Below, piece by piece: positions 14,299 to 14,419 of a stretch of DNA of 14,419 bases. Position 1 is the first letter of the stretch, and every line of letters begins with the position of its first letter. The stretch is taken from NCBI GenBank assembly GCA_041170585.1, contig JBEDNN010000002.1, forward strand, positions 1 through 14,419. Reading direction: 5' to 3'. Position numbers and translations under genes: made by a program. The notes under the pieces were generated by a model. The model was not told the DNA's origin, searched no databases, and saw only the letters and a program-made list of their open reading frames with translations. The stretch comes from JBDLSY01 sp041170585 (lineage in GTDB: Bacteria > Pseudomonadota > Gammaproteobacteria > Burkholderiales > Burkholderiaceae_C).

Positions 14299-14419
14299 AA
14301 TTTTTTGGTAGTGGTACAAATAGAACTTTGATAATGGTAGATTTTTATGTCAATACTTTATACTGAATGATTATATTTAATAATAAACAGTCTAGTCACT
14401 AATTCGTGCATAGTATCGG
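14299..14419 (-). repeat. Right copy of the 121-bp perfect terminal inverted repeat
   Basis: This is the exact reverse complement of bases 1-121, starting 18 bp upstream of the msrB start codon and running to the window end. Read toward msrB it carries GTGACT (14394-14399), an 18-bp spacer and TATAAT (14370-14375), placing a possible transcription start near 14363 and a leader of about 80 nt. This copy therefore looks like a functional promoter region. Confidence 0.97.

Overview
This is an AT-rich proteobacterial chromosome fragment that carries ordinary household genes: 12 protein genes, one tRNA, no rRNA, no CRISPR array and no transposase. Coding DNA looks moderately AT-rich and the gaps between genes are extremely AT-rich. 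Two gene orders suggest a low-GC betaproteobacterium: purH directly followed by ruvC, and msrB, septation protein, bolA and parvulin isomerase in a row. That assignment rests on remembered gene order and protein style, not on a search. A gammaproteobacterium is not excluded.

Layout. 1-325: a 121-bp sequence that recurs perfectly inverted at the other end of the window, a rho-independent-type hairpin, and a 15-bp tandem repeat. 326-5122 (+): a secreted lytic transglycosylase, a lone class I type PHA synthase (phaC), then purH and ruvC 3 bp apart. 5242-5320 (+): a tRNA with CAU anticodon, with its own promoter and terminator. 5497-9890 (-): a two-gene RND efflux operon (membrane fusion protein, then permease, with an ATGA overlap). 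10189-10959 (+): rsmE, tail to tail with a NUDIX hydrolase (10956-11507, -). 11733-14281 (-): msrB, yciB-like, bolA-like and a parvulin isomerase, transcribed in that order.

How the genes fit together. Cell-envelope and stress functions dominate: wall remodelling (transglycosylase, septation protein), periplasmic folding (parvulin), export of toxic compounds (RND pump), methionine sulfoxide repair (MsrB), and BolA, which in other bacteria links iron-sulfur metabolism and cell shape. The rest is core metabolism and information processing: last steps of IMP synthesis (PurH), Holliday junction cleavage (RuvC), 16S rRNA methylation (RsmE) and storage polymer synthesis (PhaC). No outer-membrane channel or regulator for the pump is present. 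ruvA and ruvB do not follow ruvC.

The unusual material lies between the genes. Two related intergenic elements (2756-2863 and 11557-11717) share 13-bp terminal inverted repeats and internal blocks, and look like a small non-autonomous (MITE-like) family. Many gaps carry a short tandem array of a different unit (6, 7, 8, 12, 13 or 15 bp). None of the 12 genes has a convincing Shine-Dalgarno sequence. The perfect 121-bp inverted repeat at the exact ends of the window may be an assembly-graph signature or a real repeat. I found no clear new multi-gene system.
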